From Lachnospiraceae bacterium UBA7182 (GTDB lineage: Bacteria > Bacillota > Clostridia > Lachnospirales > Lachnospiraceae), in assembly GCA_002491115.1 (NCBI GenBank), contig DKVI01000078.1, positions 1 to 33,290 on the forward strand: a stretch of DNA of 33,290 nucleotides. Direction: 5' to 3'. Of this stretch, positions 30,995-33,290 are shown piece after piece. Below the pieces are notes generated by a model. That model did not search any database and was not told the origin of the DNA. It saw only the letters and a list, made by a program, of their open reading frames with translations. The position numbers and the translations under genes are program-made. The first letter of the stretch is position 1, and each line of letters starts with the position of its first letter.

Positions 30995-31177
30995 TTGGAA
31001 AAAAAGAAATTAGAACTTCTTATGTCTGTGGTTTTAATTCTGTGCACCTGTATGCTGGCCGGCCAGGGATGGGAAAAAGTTTCCGGCAGCCGGGTGGAAG
31101 CAGGGACGGAAAAAAGGAAGGTGGTCATTGATGCCGGGCATGGAGGGACTTTGGTCAGACCGAAAAAATCAGATTGA
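30995..31177 (+). pseudogene. N-acetylmuramoyl-L-alanine amidase, truncated in the active site
   Basis: 60 codons from a TTG at 30995 (or from the ATG at 31022). A signal-anchor segment (ELLMSVVLILCTCMLAG) is followed by KRKVVIDAGHGG, the opening of the Amidase_3 catalytic domain with its first zinc-binding histidine. Intact CwlD-like enzymes then run about 170 residues more. Here the frame turns into TLVRPKKSD and stops; no continuation is visible in the other frames. Zinc ligands Glu and the second His are missing, so the protein is inactive. Together with the GH18 gene it probably once formed a cell-wall or spore-cortex hydrolase pair. The Rpn locus starts 150 bp downstream. Confidence 0.75.
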
Positions 31178-31258
31178 AAGCCGGGCTGAAACGGTGAGTG
31201 GTGAATATATGCGAAGTAGTATCCGTAGAATAAAACAGTCGCTATTGATGGCGGCATA

Positions 31259-31267
31259 TGTTATAAT
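31259..31267 (+). promoter_or_regulatory. Extended -10 promoter of the rpn gene
   Basis: TGTTATAAT is an extended -10 with perfect TATAAT, 58 bp before the start codon. No convincing -35 is present. Confidence 0.6.
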
Positions 31268-31324
31268 GAGAACAATATTTGCAAAAGATTTTCTGTAAAC
31301 TGGATATAAGATGGTGACAGGAAA

Positions 31325-32128
31325 ATGGAGGAAAGTGTGGCTGGACAAGATAATATAAGTGTAGAAAGATTAGTAGATGATCTTACACTGTTTGATGATG
31401 ATCTGATGTCTTTAGTGTTTGACAGAAATAATTCAGCGACGGAATTGCTGTTAAGGATTATACTGAAAAGAGATGATATAGAAGTTATCAGTGTGATTGG
31501 CCAGAAAGAACTGGAAAATCCGCTGGTCACGGGACGAAATATCAGATTGGATATACTGGTCAGGGACTGTGCAGGCAGAATTTACAATGTAGAAGTCCAA
31601 AGAAGCAGTTCCGGAGCAGATGAAAGACGTGCGAGATTTCATAGCAGTATGGTTGATAGCCGTATGTTGAAGGCCGGACAAGATTTCAGGGAATTGAGAG
31701 AGTCTTATATCATATTCATTACAGAAGAAGACTATTTCGGTTGTGGATTGCCAATCTATACAATTCACCGCCATTTTGAAGAGATTGACAGAGCGTTTGA
31801 AGACGGGTCACACATAGTGTATGTGAATGGAAGTTATAGAGGTGATGATCCGATTGGCAAGTTGATGCATGATTTTGGCTGTAGAGAATCAAAGGATATT
31901 TATTATCCTCAGTTGGCAAATGGGGTAAGACATTTTAAAGAAGAAGGAGGTCGAGCGGTTGTGTGTCAGGCAGTAGAAGAGTATGCAAATAAGGTGGCTA
32001 TAAAAACAGCTATTGAGACAGGGATTGAGTATAAGATAGAAAAGGACTTAATTTTAGAAAATGTCTGCAAAAAATTTGGTATTGATAGAGCAGAGGCTGA
32101 AAAAATCTACGATGCATGTGCAGGATAG
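31325..32128 (+). CDS. Rpn-family PD-(D/E)XK nuclease (full-length, RpnL-like)
   Basis: 267 residues of the Rpn/PDDEXK_2 family (PF12784). The nuclease core is visible as NIRLDILVRDCAGRIYNVEV, with D76 and E90-V91-Q92 as the D...ExQ catalytic set, followed by RSSSGADERRARFHSSMVDS. The C-terminal ~55 residues are a small helical domain. Inside the gene, AAGGAGG at 31944-31950 and an in-frame GTG at 31961 could start that domain alone. In E. coli, full-length Rpn proteins are toxic anti-phage nucleases inhibited by such small C-terminal products. An orphan copy of the C-terminal domain follows at 32338. The start ATG has a modest AGGA at 3-6 bp. Confidence 0.88.
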   Translation: MEESVAGQDNISVERLVDDLTLFDDDLMSLVFDRNNSATELLLRIILKRDDIEVISVIGQKELENPLVTGRNIRLDILVRDCAGRIYNVEVQRSSSGADERRARFHSSMVDSRMLKAGQDFRELRESYIIFITEEDYFGCGLPIYTIHRHFEEIDRAFEDGSHIVYVNGSYRGDDPIGKLMHDFGCRESKDIYYPQLANGVRHFKEEGGRAVVCQAVEEYANKVAIKTAIETGIEYKIEKDLILENVCKKFGIDRAEAEKIYDACAG

Positions 32129-32168
32129 TTGCAAATAGTTATACTGACTATATCGAGAGGGATTTAGG
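31911..32168 (+). repeat. Direct duplication, copy 1 (3' end of rpn)
   Basis: 258 bp covering the rpn C-terminal coding part plus 40 bp past the stop. It matches 32288-32569 closely, the main difference being a 24-bp in-frame insertion in copy 2. The sequence homologous to copy 2 ends where the PARG-like fragment begins. Confidence 0.93.
31961..32128 (+). CDS. Candidate intragenic small Rpn protein (RpnS-like)
   Basis: 55 residues starting MCQAVEEYANKVAIKTAIET, in frame within the full-length rpn gene. AAGGAGG lies 10 bp upstream, and this is the strongest Shine-Dalgarno in the locus, stronger than the one before the full-length start. The product would be the helical C-terminal domain alone, with one copy of the EYAx unit. 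By analogy with E. coli RpnS it may dimerise with and inhibit the nuclease. Both Shine-Dalgarno and GTG are kept in the downstream duplicate, which argues that they matter. Translation here is inferred, not shown. Confidence 0.55.
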   Translation: MCQAVEEYANKVAIKTAIETGIEYKIEKDLILENVCKKFGIDRAEAEKIYDACAG

Positions 32169-32287
32169 CAGTCAGCCACGGATGTGGGGTACTGATACTG
32201 GGAGCCTTTGGCTGTGGGGCATTTGGAAACAGTCCCCGGACAGTGGCTACTGCGCCTTATAAGATAGTAGAAAAGTACAGGAGATAT
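32168..32287 (+). pseudogene. TIGR02452 / microbial PARG-like C-terminal fragment
   Basis: The frame from 32168 has no start codon and reads AVSHGCGVLILGAFGCGAFG, then NSPRTVATAPYKIVEKY. The run LILGAFGCGAFGNSP is highly characteristic of the TIGR02452 family (microbial PARG-like, macro-related fold), close to its C-terminus. The GG-x-QEE catalytic part of a PARG would be upstream and is absent. The fragment fills precisely the interval between the two rpn 3' copies, so it marks a recombination junction. Confidence 0.72.
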
Positions 32288-32569
32288 AGTTGGCAAATGG
32301 GGTAAGGCATTTTAAGAAAGAAGGAGGTCGAGCGATTGTGTGTCAGGCAGTAGAAGAGTATGCAAAGGAATATGCAAAAGAATATGTAAATAAGGTGGCA
32401 ATAAAAACAGCTATTGAGGCAGGGATTGAGTATAAGATAGAAAAAGACTTAATTTTAGAAAATGTCTGCAAAAAATTTGGTATTGATAGAGCAGAGACTG
32501 AAAAAATCTACGATGCATGTACAGGATAGTTGTAAATAGCTGTACTGATTGTATTTGAAAGGGATTCAG
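32288..32569 (+). repeat. Direct duplication, copy 2 (orphan rpn 3' end)
   Basis: 282 bp matching 31911-32168, with a 24-bp in-frame insertion at the EYAK repeats and scattered substitutions. Left of it is PARG-like sequence instead of the nuclease domain. Confidence 0.93.
32338..32529 (+). CDS. Orphan RpnS-like C-terminal domain (candidate antitoxin)
   Basis: 63 residues from the GTG at 32338, with AAGGAGG 10 bp upstream exactly as in the intragenic copy. The sequence starts MCQAVEEYAKEYAKEYVNKV. It carries three four-residue units (EYAK, EYAK, EYVN; 32356-32391) where the full-length gene has one (EYAN). Apart from that, only three residues differ (T to A, A to T, A to T), and the frame is intact, which suggests selection. 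No nuclease domain precedes it. An upstream in-frame TTG at 32290 has no ribosome binding site. It could be a free-standing antitoxin for the neighbouring Rpn nuclease or a remnant of a second rpn gene. Confidence 0.65.
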   Translation: MCQAVEEYAKEYAKEYVNKVAIKTAIEAGIEYKIEKDLILENVCKKFGIDRAETEKIYDACTG

Positions 32570-32577
32570 GGGTACTG

Positions 32578-32622
32578 AAAAGGCTTACTCTCTAAACAGG
32601 TGTTTGAAAAGTAAGCCTTTTT
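32578..32622 (+). terminator. Intrinsic terminator of the Rpn locus
   Basis: AAAAGGCTTACT (32578-32589) pairs with AGTAAGCCTTTT (32610-32621), 12 bp, with a 20-base loop and a short T-run. The A-run on the left lets it also serve the convergent gene at 32653. Confidence 0.85.
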
Positions 32623-32652
32623 CTTATGTTTTGTGATTAAGTTGGTGGTATG

Positions 32653-33290
32653 TTAATGAAACGTGTATCCAGACCTTCCACTGGCAAAATATGGAAACAC
32701 GTTATATTTCCTGCTAGATTTAAACATATTGTCATCCAGAAGCTTACAAAACTGTGATATAGTATATTTTTCAAAGCGATATACCAGCCCCTGAGCATCG
32801 GTATAATTCAACGGACATACAAAGTCATAATCGGTGATAAATACCTCAACAGGCAGCATGATTTTTAAAGTTTCTTTGATTTTTTCATCATCGGGTATTT
32901 TCGTTAAACGATTTATACAAAAGCATGCCAGTATATGATAGTTATTTGAATATTTCTCAAATTCTTTAAAGATATGCTGATAAATGTCATTATTTTGTGA
33001 CAGCAGTTCGCATATCGCTTCCATTTTTTTCTTAGCATCAAATTCAATTCGCTCAAAGGAGGCGCCGCCGTAGGTTGGGATAGTTGTTTCTTCAATCTCA
33101 TCATATACAGTATTAGTATTGAGTATCACATCTCCGTTAAGTCTGTCTGTTTTGTGAAGGTCAACGATTGCGTTATATTTATAATATGTAAGTTCTTCAA
33201 TTGTTTTGCTGGCTCTGCAGGAGAAGATGAAATGACTTTTCTTTTGAGATGCAATTACCAGTCTTTTAAGAGGCTTCTGGCATGATGGTG
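32653..33290 (-). CDS. Hypothetical protein, 5' end beyond the window
   Basis: The frame stays open from the stop at 32653 to the right edge, about 212 codons, without a convincing start; the GTG at 33129 has no ribosome binding site and the upstream codons read as normal protein (KPLKRLVIASQKKSHFIFSC). I therefore treat it as partial. Visible features are a mixed alpha/beta N-terminal part, a Lys-rich helical middle (FDAKKKMEAICELLSQNNDI) and an aromatic C-terminus (YNVFPYFASGRSGYTFH). I recognise no family. It is AT-rich like the Rpn locus and converges on it across the shared terminator. Confidence 0.7.
   Translation of the reverse strand, partial: PSCQKPLKRLVIASQKKSHFIFSCRASKTIEELTYYKYNAIVDLHKTDRLNGDVILNTNTVYDEIEETTIPTYGGASFERIEFDAKKKMEAICELLSQNNDIYQHIFKEFEKYSNNYHILACFCINRLTKIPDDEKIKETLKIMLPVEVFITDYDFVCPLNYTDAQGLVYRFEKYTISQFCKLLDDNMFKSSRKYNVFPYFASGRSGYTFH

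Noticed and set aside
30061..31257. 398-codon ORF antisense to the GH18 gene and amidase remnant
   Set aside because: It has no ribosome binding site, its product is rich in His/Phe/Ile in the manner of reversed coding sequence, and it crosses a strong terminator. The plus-strand genes explain the region.
31178..31324. Continuation of the amidase in another frame
   Set aside because: The open frame there (GLWSDRKNQIESRAETV...) shows none of the amidase motifs expected after GHGG, so the break is not a simple frameshift.
32290..32529. TTG at 32290 as start of the orphan Rpn tail
   Set aside because: No ribosome binding site precedes it and its codons lie at the recombination junction; the GTG at 32338 keeps the conserved AAGGAGG.
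1..33290. CRISPR arrays, tRNA or rRNA genes, prophage
   Set aside because: No regularly spaced repeats, no CCA-ended cloverleaf sequence, no rRNA-like segments and no phage structural genes were seen.

Overview
The window looks like chromosomal DNA of a Clostridia anaerobe, most likely family Lachnospiraceae. The reasons are the gene order DUF951-rpsF-ssb-rpsR-gdpP-rplI-dnaB, strong AGGAGG ribosome binding sites, MecA, a DUF1858 redox protein, a two-cluster ferredoxin, and the mix of PD-(D/E)XK-associated families (AAA-ATPase_like, AAA_14/DUF4143, Rpn). I saw no rRNA, tRNA, CRISPR array, integrase or recognisable insertion sequence. Genus cannot be given from the sequence alone.

Layout. 1-1.6 kb: a response regulator with a broken sensor kinase, then a deleted ABC transporter (ATPase N-terminus joined to an unrelated C-terminus). 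1.6-5.2 kb: two MATE efflux pumps around an AraC-GNAT fusion regulator. 5.2-8.4 kb: an AT-rich ECF sigma / anti-sigma / lipoprotein cassette. It lies between two 37-bp direct repeats, each holding a TACAnnTGTA operator-like box; the second repeat supplies the -35 region of the next gene. 8.4-11.2 kb: an AAA-ATPase_like protein that lost its nuclease domain and reads in frame into a hotdog thioesterase, followed by a threonine-aldolase-type PLP enzyme. 11.2-16.2 kb: a LytTR/GHKL two-component system divergent from an FtsX-type ABC exporter, with a LytTR-like paired 9-bp operator between them. 16.2-20.4 kb: Na/Pi cotransporter, AAA_14/DUF4143 ATPase and a phosphopantetheinyl transferase with a possibly leaderless mRNA.

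20.5-26.6 kb is the conserved housekeeping block: sirtuin, DUF951, S6, SSB, S18, GdpP, L9 and DnaB. 26.6-31.2 kb holds ferredoxin, a MerR-like regulator, DUF1858, MecA, a membrane-anchored GH18 protein and a truncated cell-wall amidase.

The most interesting part is 31.3-32.6 kb. A full Rpn nuclease gene carries an internal Shine-Dalgarno and GTG start that would make its small C-terminal domain separately. Downstream is a free-standing second copy of only that C-terminal domain. It keeps the same Shine-Dalgarno and GTG but has three four-residue helix repeats where the full-length gene has one. In E. coli such intragenic small Rpn proteins are antitoxins to the full-length anti-phage nuclease, and the number of four-residue repeats varies between strains. 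This locus therefore looks like a gene-within-gene toxin-antitoxin module with an extra orphan antitoxin. A fragment of a TIGR02452 (microbial PARG-like) gene lies exactly between the two copies.

A recurring theme is clean gene breakage at junctions: the kinase, the ABC ATPase, the AAA-thioesterase fusion, the amidase, the PARG fragment and the orphan Rpn tail.
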